Shown here: positions 48,690 through 57,727 of the stretch, piece after piece
Position numbering within the stretch: position 1 is the first letter of the stretch
Layout: each line of letters opens with the position of its first letter
DNA from: Stutzerimonas stutzeri
Lineage (GTDB): Bacteria > Pseudomonadota > Gammaproteobacteria > Pseudomonadales > Pseudomonadaceae
Assembly (NCBI RefSeq): GCF_013522825.1
Contig: NZ_JAAMQZ010000016.1
Location: 50,701-114,700, forward strand
Direction of reading: 5' to 3'
Length of the DNA stretch: 64,000 nucleotides
The notes under the pieces: generated by a model
Databases searched by the model: none
What the model saw: the letters and a program-made list of their open reading frames with translations, nothing else
What the model was told of the DNA's origin: nothing
Translations under genes and position numbers: made by a program

Positions 48690-50188
48690 CAGAAGCGCTC
48701 CAGTTCGGGGAAGGGCAGCTCGCCGTTGTGGATATGCATGCGGCCGAATTCGGCGCAGCGATGCAGGGTCGGGATGTTTTTGCCGGGGTTGAGCAGGCCG
48801 GTCGGGTCGAAGGCTGCTTTCACCGAGTGGAACAGGGTCAGCTCGTCGGCGTTGAACTGAGCGCACATCTGGTTGATCTTCTCGCGGCCCACACCGTGCT
48901 CGCCAGTGATGCTGCCGCCGACCTTCACGCAGAGTTCGAGAATCTTGCCGCCCAGGTCCTCGGCGCGCTCCAGCTCGCCCGGCTGGTTGGCATCGAAGAG
49001 GATCAGCGGGTGCATGTTGCCGTCGCCGGCATGGAACACGTTGGCCACGCGCAGGCCATAGTGCTCGGACAGCTCGGCAATACCCCTGAGCACGCCCGGC
49101 AATTCGCGCCGTGGAATGGTGCCGTCCATGCAGTAGTAGTCCGGCGAAATCCGCCCGACCGCCGGGAAAGCGTTCTTGCGTCCGGCCCAGAAGCGCACGC
49201 GCTCGGCTTCGTCCCTGGCCAGGCGCACTTCGGTGGCGCCGGCCAGCTTCAACACATCACTGACCCGCGCACAGTCGTCATGCACGTCGGCCTCGACACC
49301 GTCCAGCTCGCAGAGCAGGATAGCCTCGGCATCCACCGGATAACCGGCATGGATGAAGTCTTCGGCGGCGCGGATCGACAGGTTGTCCATCATCTCCAGG
49401 CCGCCGGGGATGATACCGGCGGCGATGATATCGCCCACCGCGCGCCCGGCCTTCTCCACCGAATCGAATGCGGCCAGCAGCACCTTGGCCACTTGCGGCT
49501 TGGGCAGCAGCTTGACCGTCACCTCGGTGACGATGCCAAGCATGCCCTCGGAACCGGTGAACAGCGCCAGCAGGTCGAAGCCTGGGGAATCCAGCGCGTC
49601 GGAGCCCAGCGTCATGCGCTCACCCTCGACGGTGAGGATGTCCACCTTGAGCAGGTTGTGTACGGTCAGACCGTACTTCAGGCAGTGCACGCCACCGGCG
49701 TTCTCGGCGACGTTGCCGCCGATGGAACAGGCGATCTGCGAGGACGGGTCCGGCGCGTAGTACAGCTCGTAAGGCGCGGCAGCCTGAGAGATCGCCAGGT
49801 TGCGCACGCCGGGCTGGACGCGGGCGAAGCGCCCGGCGGGGTCGACTTCGAGAATCCTGTTGAAGCGCGCCATCACCAGCAGGATGCCCTGCTCCAGCGG
49901 CAGCGCCCCACCGGACAGGCCGGTGCCGGCACCACGAGCGACCACCGGAACGCGCCGCTGGTGGCACAGCTTGAGAAGCGTTTCGACCTGTTCGATACGC
50001 TCGGGCAGCACCACCAGCATCGGCGTGGTGCGGTAGGCGGAGAGGCCATCGCACTCGTAGGGCTTGAGATCCTCGAGGCGGTGGAGAATCTCCAGATCGG
50101 GCAGCTGCGCCTGCAGCTCGGCCAGCAGCGCGGCCTTGTCCACCTTGGGCAGCTCGCCGTCGATGCGTTCGTCGTAGAGAATATTCAT
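48689..50188 (-). CDS. glcD: Glycolate oxidase subunit GlcD
   Basis: The 499-residue FAD-linked oxidase subunit converts glycolate to glyoxylate. FAD motif VVARGAGTGLSGGALPLEQG, APDPSSQIACSIGGNVAENA and GGSITGEHGVGREK are intact. First gene of glcDEF, divergent from glcC across a 231-bp region with two TGGTCNTACCA operators. Confidence 0.97.
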   Translation of the reverse strand: MNILYDERIDGELPKVDKAALLAELQAQLPDLEILHRLEDLKPYECDGLSAYRTTPMLVVLPERIEQVETLLKLCHQRRVPVVARGAGTGLSGGALPLEQGILLVMARFNRILEVDPAGRFARVQPGVRNLAISQAAAPYELYYAPDPSSQIACSIGGNVAENAGGVHCLKYGLTVHNLLKVDILTVEGERMTLGSDALDSPGFDLLALFTGSEGMLGIVTEVTVKLLPKPQVAKVLLAAFDSVEKAGRAVGDIIAAGIIPGGLEMMDNLSIRAAEDFIHAGYPVDAEAILLCELDGVEADVHDDCARVSDVLKLAGATEVRLARDEAERVRFWAGRKNAFPAVGRISPDYYCMDGTIPRRELPGVLRGIAELSEHYGLRVANVFHAGDGNMHPLILFDANQPGELERAEDLGGKILELCVKVGGSITGEHGVGREKINQMCAQFNADELTLFHSVKAAFDPTGLLNPGKNIPTLHRCAEFGRMHIHNGELPFPELERF

Positions 50189-50287
50189 GGCAGTCGGTTG
50201 CTCTCGTTGTTCACCCTCAGCACGCCAGCTGCGGCGGAGTGCCGCATCATTAGCCCGAACGACTTGCCCAGTCCACTCTTGCCACAG

Positions 50288-50300
50288 CTGGTCGTACCAG
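50288..50300. promoter_or_regulatory. CTGGTCGTACCAG operator in the glcD/glcC intergenic region
   Basis: A palindromic FadR-family site with core TGGTCGTACCA at 50289-50299, about 100 bases upstream of glcD. Confidence 0.65.
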
Positions 50301-50394
50301 TTTGGAAGAATATAAACTTACTGCTGTCCTCTGCAGCATCAGCTTTCCGGGCCTTTGAGTATTTTTTCCTGGGAAAGGATACACTGAGCCGAAA

Positions 50395-50406
50395 CTGGTC
50401 CTACCA
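50395..50406. promoter_or_regulatory. CTGGTCCTACCA operator just before glcC
   Basis: The core TGGTCCTACCA at 50396-50406 ends 13 bases before the glcC ATG, where binding would block glcC itself (autoregulation). It is 107 bases from the site at 50289. Confidence 0.65.
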
Positions 50407-50419
50407 CCATGGAAAGCTC

Positions 50420-51190
50420 ATGTTCAACCATATTGTTCCCGAAAAACGCCAGGTAGCGGATGTGGTAGCCGAACGTATCGAGCGCCTAATCATCGATGGC
50501 GTGCTCAAGGTCGGCCAGGCCCTGCCGTCGGAGCGCCGCCTGTGCGAAAAGCTCGGCATTTCCCGTTCGGCCATGCGTGAAGGCCTGCGCGTGCTGCGTG
50601 GACGCGGCATCATCGAAACGTCGCAGGGTCGTGGCTCCTTCGTCGCCCAGCTGTCCGGCAGGCATGATGCCTCGCCGCTGATGCACCTGTTCAGTTCGCA
50701 GCCACGCACCCTCTATGATCTGCTCGAAGTCCGCGCCCTGCTGGAAGGCGAGTCGGCACGCCTGGCGGCGCTGCGCGGCACCGAAGCGGACTTCATCCTG
50801 CTGCGTCGACGCTACGAGGAAATGCTCGCCGCACACAGCGACGAGGGCGCCGACCCGCGCGAACATGCACGCCTCGACCATGCGTTCCATCTTGCCGTGT
50901 GCGAAGCCTCGCACAACCCGGTGCTGGTGCACACGCTGCAATCGCTGACCGACCTGATGCTCTCCACGGTGTTCGCCTCGGTGAACAACCTCTATCACCG
51001 CCCGGTGCAGAAGCGTCAGATCGACCGCCAGCACTCGCGGCTGTTCCATGCGGTCACCGAGCGCCTGCCCGACCAGGCCCAGCGCGCCGCCCGCGACCAT
51101 ATCCACGGCATCCGCGACAACCTCAGGGAAATCGAGCAGGAAGAACAACGGTTGGTGCGTGCAACGATGCGACTGGAGGGGTGGACGTAG
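50420..51190 (+). CDS. glcC: FadR-family transcriptional regulator GlcC
   Basis: The 256-residue GntR/FadR regulator has a winged HTH (about 8-75, IIDGVLKVGQALPSERRLCE, KLGISRSAMREGLRVLRGRG) and an all-helical FCD effector domain (about 90-230) with the ligand/metal His residues in ARLDHAFHLAVCEASHNP. It is divergent from glcDEF and should sense glycolate or a related 2-hydroxyacid. The ATG at 50420 fits the family; the longer upstream frame is antisense to glcD. Confidence 0.93.
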   Translation: MFNHIVPEKRQVADVVAERIERLIIDGVLKVGQALPSERRLCEKLGISRSAMREGLRVLRGRGIIETSQGRGSFVAQLSGRHDASPLMHLFSSQPRTLYDLLEVRALLEGESARLAALRGTEADFILLRRRYEEMLAAHSDEGADPREHARLDHAFHLAVCEASHNPVLVHTLQSLTDLMLSTVFASVNNLYHRPVQKRQIDRQHSRLFHAVTERLPDQAQRAARDHIHGIRDNLREIEQEEQRLVRATMRLEGWT

Positions 51191-51260
51191 GGTGGATGTC
51201 GCTTTTTACATCCACCGTAACGCCCTCACGGTGGATCGATGAAGCGTGATCCACCCTACG
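51186..51260. repeat. Palindromic repeat, family C-like, after glcC
   Basis: GTAGGGTGGATGTCGC...CATCCACC is followed by ACGGTGGATCGATGAAGCGT and then GATCCACCCTACG; the outer arms GTAGGGTGGAT and ATCCACCCTAC are perfectly complementary. It starts within the glcC stop region and may form its 3' end. Confidence 0.75.
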
Positions 51261-51277
51261 AGGACCGCTGCTTGTTC

Positions 51278-51315
51278 GTCCGGTCTCCCGCTTCAAGCGC
51301 TCTTATCGGCTTTCT
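51278..51315. repeat. Family A repeat, right-arm fragment (copy 4)
   Basis: CGTCCGGTCTCCCGCTTCAA followed by GCGCTCTTATCGGCTTTC resembles the right arm and tail of the other family A copies. A TAGACT -10-like hexamer at 51319-51324 follows it, before ubiC. Confidence 0.55.
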
Positions 51316-51358
51316 TGCTAGACTCCCCGCCTTTCCTGAACCACACCCTCTATCGCCT

Positions 51359-51898
51359 GTGTCCGAATTTCACCATTGGCTGAGCGCCGACCAACTGCCC
51401 GCGCCGCTCGATCCGCTGCAGTATGACTGGCTCTATGTCGACAAGGGCTCGCTGACCCGTCGCCTCACCCGCCTCGCCGACGGAGCGTTCAGCGTGACGC
51501 CGCTGCGCGAAGGCTGGCAGCGACTGCGTGACGACGAATGCGCAGCGCTTGGCGTGGCGCAGGGCAGCCAGGGCTGGGTGCGTGAAGTGTATCTGCGCGG
51601 ACATGGCGAACCCTGGGTGTTCGCCCGCAGTGTGGCGGCGCGCAGCGCACTGGAAGATTCAGGCTTCGACCTGCAACGCCTGGGCAGCCGCTCGCTGGGC
51701 GAGCTGCTGTTCAGCGACCAGGCCTTTGCCCGCGGCCCGCTCGAAGCCATGCGCTATCCCGACGCCTGGCTGCCCGAGGACATGCGCCAGACGCAGCTCT
51801 GGGCCAGGCGCTCCTGCTTCAGCCGGGGCACACTGGGCGTGCTGGTCGCCGAGGTATTTCTGCCCGCCCTATGGCACGCGGCGCAACGCGACCGCTGA
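51359..51898 (+). CDS. ubiC: Chorismate lyase
   Basis: The 179-residue enzyme makes 4-hydroxybenzoate and pyruvate from chorismate, the first ubiquinone step. Features: W-L-S-A-D-Q-L start region, REVYLRGHGEPWVFARSVA and LGSRSLGELLFSDQ, with the C-terminal RRSCFSR...LVAEVFLPALW. The start is a GTG at 51359 giving MSEFHHWLSADQ, the expected length; the upstream ATG at 51239 would translate a repeat and is rejected. ubiA follows. Confidence 0.92.
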   Translation: MSEFHHWLSADQLPAPLDPLQYDWLYVDKGSLTRRLTRLADGAFSVTPLREGWQRLRDDECAALGVAQGSQGWVREVYLRGHGEPWVFARSVAARSALEDSGFDLQRLGSRSLGELLFSDQAFARGPLEAMRYPDAWLPEDMRQTQLWARRSCFSRGTLGVLVAEVFLPALWHAAQRDR

Positions 51899-52096
51899 GA
51901 ACCTGCTCAAAGCCTGCTGCGCGTCGGCACTGCTGCGTTAAAAACAGGCTCGGACTACTCATTTACAGCTGTAAACTCCGCGTGATTCGCTGCGCTCACC
52001 CTGCGGGCCAGCCTGCGGCTGTTACTTCGCTACGCTACGTTTCTCGCCTGTTTTTGCCTTGCATTGCTCTAGCTCGCGAGACTTTGAATAGGTTCT
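51898..52096. mobile_element. 199-bp MITE-like element between ubiC and ubiA
   Basis: The ends AGAACCTGCTCAAAG (51898-51912) and CTTTGAATAGGTTCT (52082-52096) are inverted repeats with 13 of 15 matches, and AAAACAGGC / GCCTGTTTT form a second inner pair. No coding capacity. It begins on the last base of the ubiC stop codon and ends 30 bases before ubiA, splitting an otherwise tight operon. No clear target duplication is seen. Confidence 0.7.
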
Positions 52097-52126
52097 GAGC
52101 AGTCCATTTCACCAGGAGGCCCATCG

Positions 52127-53023
52127 ATGTATCTGAAGCTTCTGCAATCCAGCAATCGCCTGCATCCGCGCGCCTTCGACTTCATCCAGCTGATGCGTCT
52201 GGACCGCCCCATCGGCACCTACCTGCTGCTGTGGCCGACGCTCGGCGCCCTGTGGATCGCCGGCGCAGGCTCACCCAGCATCAAGAACCTGGTCATCTTC
52301 ACCCTCGGTGTGATCCTGATGCGCGCCGCCGGCTGCGTGATCAACGATTTCGCCGACCGCAACTTCGACGGCCACGTCAGCCGCACCAGGAACCGCCCGC
52401 TGGCCACCGGCAAGGTCACCACCAAGGAAGCCTGGATTCTCTTCGCGGTGCTGGTGGCGCTGAGCTTCGGCCTGGTGCTGCTGACCAACGCGGCGACCCT
52501 CTGGCTATCCTTCGGCGCACTGGGCGTCGCGGCGCTCTACCCCTTCATGAAGCGCTACACCTATTACCCGCAGGTGGTGCTGGGTGCGGCCTTTTCCTGG
52601 GGCATCCCGATGGCCTTCACCGCCGAGACCGGCAGCCTGCCGGCGGAAGCCTGGCTGCTGTTCATCGCCAACATGGTCTGGACCGTCGGCTACGACACCT
52701 ATTACGCCATGGCCGACCGTGAGGACGACCTGAAGATCGGCATCAAGTCCACCGCCGTCCTGTTCGGCGAGGCCGACCGTATCATCATCCTCACCTTGCA
52801 GGGGCTGGCGCTGTTCTGCCTGATCCTGGCCGGCGTGCGCTTCGGGCTGGGCCAGTGGTTCCACCTCGGCCTGTTCATCGCCGCTGCCTGCTTCGCCTGG
52901 GAATTCTGGACGACCCGCTCACGCGATCCGCTGATCTGCTTCAAGGCCTTTCTGCACAATCACTGGGCCGGATTGGCGATCTTGCTGGGGATCATGCTGG
53001 ATTACGCCGTAACGGCGGGCTGA
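52127..53023 (+). CDS. ubiA: 4-hydroxybenzoate octaprenyltransferase
   Basis: The 298-residue membrane prenyltransferase attaches the polyprenyl chain to 4-hydroxybenzoate. The two Asp-rich motifs are visible, [15 protein letters not shown] and [16 protein letters not shown], with [17 protein letters not shown] at the start and about eight membrane segments. It follows ubiC as usual. ATG start with AGGAGG upstream. Confidence 0.97.
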   Translation: MYLKLLQSSNRLHPRAFDFIQLMRLDRPIGTYLLLWPTLGALWIAGAGSPSIKNLVIFTLGVILMRAAGCVINDFADRNFDGHVSRTRNRPLATGKVTTKEAWILFAVLVALSFGLVLLTNAATLWLSFGALGVAALYPFMKRYTYYPQVVLGAAFSWGIPMAFTAETGSLPAEAWLLFIANMVWTVGYDTYYAMADREDDLKIGIKSTAVLFGEADRIIILTLQGLALFCLILAGVRFGLGQWFHLGLFIAAACFAWEFWTTRSRDPLICFKAFLHNHWAGLAILLGIMLDYAVTAG

Positions 53024-53041
53024 AGGAGACGGTGAGTCGGG

Positions 53042-53749
53042 TTATTGCACCAGCAGCAATGCTCCCGAAACGAAGGCGAACAGCAGGACGAAGCGGCGCA
53101 AGCGGTGCTCATCAAGAACGCTTCGAGCCCAATGGCTGGCCAGCAGACCCACGGCCAGCGGTACACACAGCCCCAACAGAGGCGATAGCTGTTCCGCTTG
53201 CAGGTGACCTCCGGCAGCGAGCACGACCAGGGAAATGACCTCGCCGATGAGAAAGCACAGCGCTACCGAGCCACGCAGAGTAGCCACGGGCGAGTGCTGG
53301 TAGACCAGAGCCAGAGGCGGACCGCCGATACCGGTAGCGGTTTCGGTGATGCCGGTGATGATGCCCGTGGAGACGAACGCCCTGCGCCCCGGCACGAAGC
53401 TCGGCGCCAACCAGGTGGCCAGGCAGGCGGCGATAGTGGACACCCCGATGAGCAGGTTGAGCTGGGACAGAGGCAGCCAGAACAACACCCAGACCCCGCC
53501 GAAAGTGCCGAAGATCCGCCCCAGCGTGATCCAGGAGGTGCCCCGAAGATCGATCGCCTCACGCTCTCGCCAGGCGATAACGGTATTCAGCGGCAGCATC
53601 AGTACCAGCAGGCAGATGGGCAGCAGCTTCGGCTCCAGCAATCCCATTACGGGTGCCACGATGAGGGCGAAGCCCATGCCCGTTGCCCCCTGGATGAGGG
53701 CGCCTGCGGCGACAGCGAGGGCAATGATGTAGAAAGACTCGATGGGCAT
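53042..53749 (-). CDS. TauE/SafE family membrane permease
   Basis: The 235-residue membrane protein has seven or eight hydrophobic segments and the family motifs AGALIQGATGMGFALIVAPVM and GITETATGIGGPPLALVYQH. TauE/SafE proteins export sulfite or sulfoacetate or move other anions; the substrate is unknown. The start is the ATG at 53749 (MPIESFYIIAL); the in-frame extension upstream is not supported. Convergent with ubiA, divergent from phoB. Confidence 0.85.
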   Translation of the reverse strand: MPIESFYIIALAVAAGALIQGATGMGFALIVAPVMGLLEPKLLPICLLVLMLPLNTVIAWREREAIDLRGTSWITLGRIFGTFGGVWVLFWLPLSQLNLLIGVSTIAACLATWLAPSFVPGRRAFVSTGIITGITETATGIGGPPLALVYQHSPVATLRGSVALCFLIGEVISLVVLAAGGHLQAEQLSPLLGLCVPLAVGLLASHWARSVLDEHRLRRFVLLFAFVSGALLLVQ

Positions 53750-53902
53750 GGCATTCCGGTATTTTTTAGAAGTATAAGGCGTCAGCGAATCCATTTGGCT
53801 CATGAGCCCGAGGGCGCTCCTGGCAGAGATCAAGTTCATTTCGCCCTGTGTTCTCGTTCATTCGCTCGCCATGGCGCTTGTCGACTATCCCTGCCTCCAT
53901 CC

Positions 53903-53936
53903 CTGTAACATCCCTGCAATATTTCCGTTATCTAAT
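53903..53936 (+). promoter_or_regulatory. Pho box and -10 of phoB
   Basis: CTGTAAC at 53903-53909 and CTGCAAT at 53914-53920 are direct repeats with the 11-bp period of a Pho box (consensus CTGTCAT twice), and TCTAAT at 53931-53936 follows as -10. PhoB would activate its own operon from here. Confidence 0.75.
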
Positions 53937-53967
53937 GCCGAACGACAAAAGCGGACCGAGAGCGGAC

Positions 53968-54657
53968 ATGAATGGCAAATGCATACTGATCGTCGATGAC
54001 GAAGCACCGATTCGCGAGATGATCATGGTGGCCCTGGAAATGGCCGGCTACGAATGCCTCGAGGCAGACAATGCGCAGCATGCCCACGCGCTGGTCGTTG
54101 ATCGCCAGCCGGATCTGATTCTGCTCGACTGGATGCTGCCCGGCACTTCGGGTATCGAGCTGGCGCGCCGCCTCAAGCGCGAGGACCTGACGGCCAACAC
54201 ACCGATCATCATGCTCACCGCCAAAGACGCCGAAGACAACAAGATCCAGGGCCTGGAAGTCGGTGCCGACGATTACATCACCAAGCCCTTCTCCCCACGC
54301 GAACTGGTGGCACGCCTGAAAGCGGTGCTGCGCCGTGCCGCGCCCAACGACAACGAGACACCCATCGAGATCGGTGGCCTGCTGCTCGACCCCGTCAGCC
54401 ATCGCGTCACCATCGACGGCATTCCGGCGGAAATGGGGCCGACCGAGTACCGACTGCTGCAGTTCTTCATGACGCATCAGGAGCGCGCCTATACGCGCGG
54501 CCAGTTGCTCGACCAGGTCTGGGGCGGCAATGTGTACGTCGAGGAGCGCACCGTGGACGTGCATATTCGCCGGCTACGCAAGGCTCTGGGCGAAACCTAC
54601 GAGAATCTGGTGCAGACCGTACGCGGCACCGGCTATCGTTTTTCGACCAAGAGCTGA
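53968..54657 (+). CDS. phoB: Phosphate regulon response regulator PhoB
   Basis: The 229-residue OmpR/PhoB-type regulator has a receiver (D10, D11, phospho-acceptor D54 in [10 protein letters not shown]106) and a winged-helix domain (about 130-228, [35 protein letters not shown]). The start is the ATG at 53968 ([18 protein letters not shown]); the longer frame runs into the Pho box. phoR follows after 115 bases. Confidence 0.97.
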   Translation: MNGKCILIVDDEAPIREMIMVALEMAGYECLEADNAQHAHALVVDRQPDLILLDWMLPGTSGIELARRLKREDLTANTPIIMLTAKDAEDNKIQGLEVGADDYITKPFSPRELVARLKAVLRRAAPNDNETPIEIGGLLLDPVSHRVTIDGIPAEMGPTEYRLLQFFMTHQERAYTRGQLLDQVWGGNVYVEERTVDVHIRRLRKALGETYENLVQTVRGTGYRFSTKS

Positions 54658-54772
54658 AGACACCGCAACCGCCTGGGTTTTCAAGAGCATTGAAGATGAT
54701 CCCGATCAGGCGGCCACAATACGCAGACAGCATTCAACAGTCCGATATCCGGGCGGCCAAGGAGTGTGAGCA

Positions 54773-56068
54773 GTGAACCAAGACTGGCAAGGCGCCCTGG
54801 TGCGCCGCCTGCTTCTGCTGTTGGCCGGCTGCCTGCTGATCGGGCTGATCACGGGCGAGTACGCCTGGGCGCTGGTGCTGGGCCTGGGTGGCTACCTCGC
54901 CTGGACGTTGCAGCAGATGCGCCGCCTGCAACAGTGGCTCAAGCGCGAGCAGCCGGACAAACCGCCACCGGACAGCCACGGAATCTGGGGCGATATCTTC
55001 GACAACCTGTACAAGTTGCAACGCCGCGACCTGCAGCTGCGCGGACAGCTGCAGTCGGTGATCGACCGCGTGCAAGGCTCTACCACCGCCCTGAAAGACG
55101 CGGTGATCATGCTCGACAGCGACGCCAATCTGGAGTGGTGGAATCCGGCCGCCGAGCGCCTGCTGGGCCTGAAAAAACCGCAGGATAGCGGCCATCCGGT
55201 GACCAACCTGGTTCGCCACCCCAGCTTCAAGGAATATTTCGACAGCGGTCGCCATGAGGAACCACTGGAGCTTTCCTCGCCGGTCAATGACCGCCTCTGG
55301 CTGCAGATCACCATTACCCGCTATGGCAACAGCGAATACCTGATGGTAGGACGTGATATCACCCGCTTGCACCAGCTGGAACAGATGCGCAAGGATTTCG
55401 TCGCCAATGTGTCCCACGAACTGCGCACCCCGCTGACGGTGATCGCCGGCTATCTGGAAACCATGCTCGAGCACAGCGAAGAAAACAGCCCGCGCTGGAC
55501 ACGTGCGCTGCGGCAGATGAATCAGCAGGCCGATCGCATGCAGCACCTGCTCAACGACCTGCTGCTGCTGGCCAAACTGGAAGCCACCGACCCTCCCGCA
55601 AGCGCCAGGCCCGTCAATGTGGCGGCTCTGCTGGAGTCGATCCGCAACGATGCCCTGGCCCTGTCAGCCGAGCAGCAGCACACCATCAGCCTCGACGCGG
55701 ACGCCACGCTGGCACTGCGCGGCAGCGATTCGGAATTACGCAGCGCCTTCTCCAACCTGCTGTTCAATGCGGTGAAATACAGTCCCCCGGGCGGGCGGAT
55801 TCACCTGCGCTGGTGGCAGGACGAATACGGCGCGCACCTGGCCGTGGAGGACTCGGGCATCGGCATCGAACCCAAGCATCTGCCGCGCCTGACCGAACGT
55901 TTCTACCGGGTCGACTCCAGCCGCGCCAGCAGCACCGGCGGCACCGGTCTCGGCCTGGCCATCGTCAAGCACGTGCTGCTGCGTCATCAGGGCCGCCTGG
56001 ATATCGACAGCACGCCCGGCAAGGGCAGCACCTTTACCTGCAGCTTCCCACGCGCGCGGACGGTGTGA
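54773..56068 (+). CDS. phoR: Phosphate regulon sensor kinase PhoR
   Basis: The 431-residue membrane kinase has two N-terminal hydrophobic segments (about 12-48) without a large periplasmic domain, a PAS domain (about 95-200, DAVIMLDSDANLEWWNPAAE), HisKA with H215 in NVSHELRTPLTVIAGYLE, and HATPase_c (NLLFNAVKYSP, GTGLGLAIVKHVL). It phosphorylates PhoB under phosphate limitation. The start is GTG at 54773 with AAGGAG eight bases before it. Confidence 0.97.
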   Translation: MNQDWQGALVRRLLLLLAGCLLIGLITGEYAWALVLGLGGYLAWTLQQMRRLQQWLKREQPDKPPPDSHGIWGDIFDNLYKLQRRDLQLRGQLQSVIDRVQGSTTALKDAVIMLDSDANLEWWNPAAERLLGLKKPQDSGHPVTNLVRHPSFKEYFDSGRHEEPLELSSPVNDRLWLQITITRYGNSEYLMVGRDITRLHQLEQMRKDFVANVSHELRTPLTVIAGYLETMLEHSEENSPRWTRALRQMNQQADRMQHLLNDLLLLAKLEATDPPASARPVNVAALLESIRNDALALSAEQQHTISLDADATLALRGSDSELRSAFSNLLFNAVKYSPPGGRIHLRWWQDEYGAHLAVEDSGIGIEPKHLPRLTERFYRVDSSRASSTGGTGLGLAIVKHVLLRHQGRLDIDSTPGKGSTFTCSFPRARTV

Positions 56069-56161
56069 GCCGCAGAGCACCGGCGCCTCGTGCGACCTGC
56101 CTCTTGAAAAGTTGGCCTGCGAGCCCCATTGTGCTGCGATCATCAGCTACCCGAAACCTTC

Positions 56162-57502
56162 ATGGACCCCTCCCCCGCGTATAACGACCCCTCTTATTTC
56201 GCCGATTTCGGCCTGATTCTCTTTGCCCTGTTCCTGGTCCTGCTCAACGGATTCTTCGTTGCCGCAGAGTTCGCCATGGTCAAGCTGCGCGCGACCAAGG
56301 TCGAGGCCATTGCCAGCCAGCACGGCTGGCGCGGGCATATCCTGCGCAAGGTGCACAACCAGCTGGACGCCTATCTGTCCGCCTGCCAGCTGGGCATCAC
56401 CCTGGCTTCGCTGGGTCTGGGCTGGGTTGGCGAGCCGGCCTTCGCCCACCTGCTGGAGCCGCTGCTGGCGATGCTCGGCATCGACTCCCCGGTCCTGCTC
56501 CACGGCATCGCCTTCTTCACCGCCTTCTTCATCATTTCCTACCTGCATATCGTGGTCGGCGAGCTGGCGCCCAAGTCGTGGGCGATCCGCAAACCCGAGC
56601 TGCTGTCGCTCTGGACGGCGGTGCCGCTGTACCTGTTCTACTGGCTGATGTACCCGGCGATCTACCTGCTCAACGCCAGCGCCAATGCCATCCTGCGCAT
56701 CGCCGGCCAGGGCGAGCCCGGCGGCAATTACGAGCACCACTACAGCCGCGAAGAGCTGAAGCTGATCCTGCACTCCAACCGCGCCCTGGACCCGACCAAC
56801 GCGCATATCCAGGTACTCGCTTCGGCGGTCGAGATGAGCGAACTGGAAGTGGCCGACTGGGCCAACTCGCGCGAAGACCTGCTGCAGCTGGAGCATGACG
56901 CGCCGCTGGCTCATATCCTCGACGTGATCCGCTTTCACAAGTACAGCCGCTATCCGGTCTACGACCGCGAGCAGGGCGAATACACCGGCCTGCTGCACAT
57001 CAAGGACCTGCTGCTGGCGCTGGCCAGCGACGACAAGCTGGCCGAAAACTTCCAGCTCGACGAGTTGCTGCGTCCGCTGGAGCGCGTTTCCCGCCACCTG
57101 CCCCTGAGCGACCTGCTGGAGCAGTTCCGCCAGGGCGGCGCGCATTTCGTGCTGGTCGAGGAAGGCGATCACAAGGTAGTGGGCTTCCTCACCATGGAAG
57201 ACGTGCTGGAGGTGCTGGTCGGCGACATTCAGGACGAACACCGCAAGACCGAACGCGGCATCCTCACCTACCAGCCGGGCAAGCTGCTGGTACGCGGCGA
57301 CACCCCGCTGTTCAAGGTCGAGCGCCTGCTCCACGTCGATCTCGATCATATCGAAGCCGATACCCTGGCCGGCCTGATCTACGAAACCCTCAAGCGTGTG
57401 CCCGATGAAAACGAAGAGCTGCAGGTCGAAGGGCTGCGGATCGTCATCAAGAAAATGCGCGGCCCGAAGATCATTCTGGCCAAGGTGCTCAGGCAGGCTT
57501 AA
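56162..57502 (+). CDS. CNNM-CBS-CorC membrane protein (hemolysin-like)
   Basis: The 446-residue protein has a CNNM transmembrane domain (about 10-200, LNGFFVAAEFAMVKLRATKV, CQLGITLASLGLGWVGEP), a CBS pair (about 215-345, FHKYSRYPVYDREQGEYTG, FVLVEEGDHKVVGFLTMEDV) and a C-terminal CorC/HlyC domain (about 365-440). Relatives influence Mg/Co or Na transport; function here is unproven. The start is the ATG at 56162; the stop is immediately followed by the tandem repeat. Confidence 0.9.
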   Translation: MDPSPAYNDPSYFADFGLILFALFLVLLNGFFVAAEFAMVKLRATKVEAIASQHGWRGHILRKVHNQLDAYLSACQLGITLASLGLGWVGEPAFAHLLEPLLAMLGIDSPVLLHGIAFFTAFFIISYLHIVVGELAPKSWAIRKPELLSLWTAVPLYLFYWLMYPAIYLLNASANAILRIAGQGEPGGNYEHHYSREELKLILHSNRALDPTNAHIQVLASAVEMSELEVADWANSREDLLQLEHDAPLAHILDVIRFHKYSRYPVYDREQGEYTGLLHIKDLLLALASDDKLAENFQLDELLRPLERVSRHLPLSDLLEQFRQGGAHFVLVEEGDHKVVGFLTMEDVLEVLVGDIQDEHRKTERGILTYQPGKLLVRGDTPLFKVERLLHVDLDHIEADTLAGLIYETLKRVPDENEELQVEGLRIVIKKMRGPKIILAKVLRQA

Positions 57503-57565
57503 GGCTGGAGGCTGGAGGCTGGAGGCTGGAGGCTGGAGGCTGGAGGCTGGAGGCTGGAGGCTGGA
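57503..57565. repeat. 9 tandem copies of the heptamer GGCTGGA
   Basis: Starting on the base after the CNNM gene's stop codon, GGCTGGA is repeated nine times without error (63 bp). The heptamer is part of the family A left arm, so it looks like a slippage expansion of one arm. It is non-coding. Confidence 0.95.
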
Positions 57566-57620
57566 CAGGCTACGGGGGTGTGCCGGATTCCCGTCAAGCT
57601 TGTCCTCTGGTTTCACCTCC

Positions 57621-57720
57621 GCTCGTCGGGTCGGTGAAGCGTGACCCGACCTACGGCTGAACAGAATCGCTCCGCTTTTTCGTCCAGCCTTCCAGCCTCA
57701 AGCGCTTTTATCGGCTTTTC
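57621..57720. repeat. Family C unit (57621-57656) and family A right arm (57673-57720)
   Basis: The first part, GCTCGTCGGGTCGGTGAAGC followed by GTGACCCGACCTACGG, repeats 32573-32609 nearly exactly. The second, CGTCCAGCCTTCCAGCCTCA followed by AGCGCTTTTATCGGCTTTTC, is the family A right arm. Together with the GGCTGGA tract they look like a family A copy interrupted by a family C copy. Confidence 0.75.
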
Positions 57721-57727
57721 TCGGCCT

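Noticed and set aside
57503..57565. CRISPR-like repeat array
   Set aside because: Units are 7 bp, contiguous and without spacers; a simple tandem repeat.
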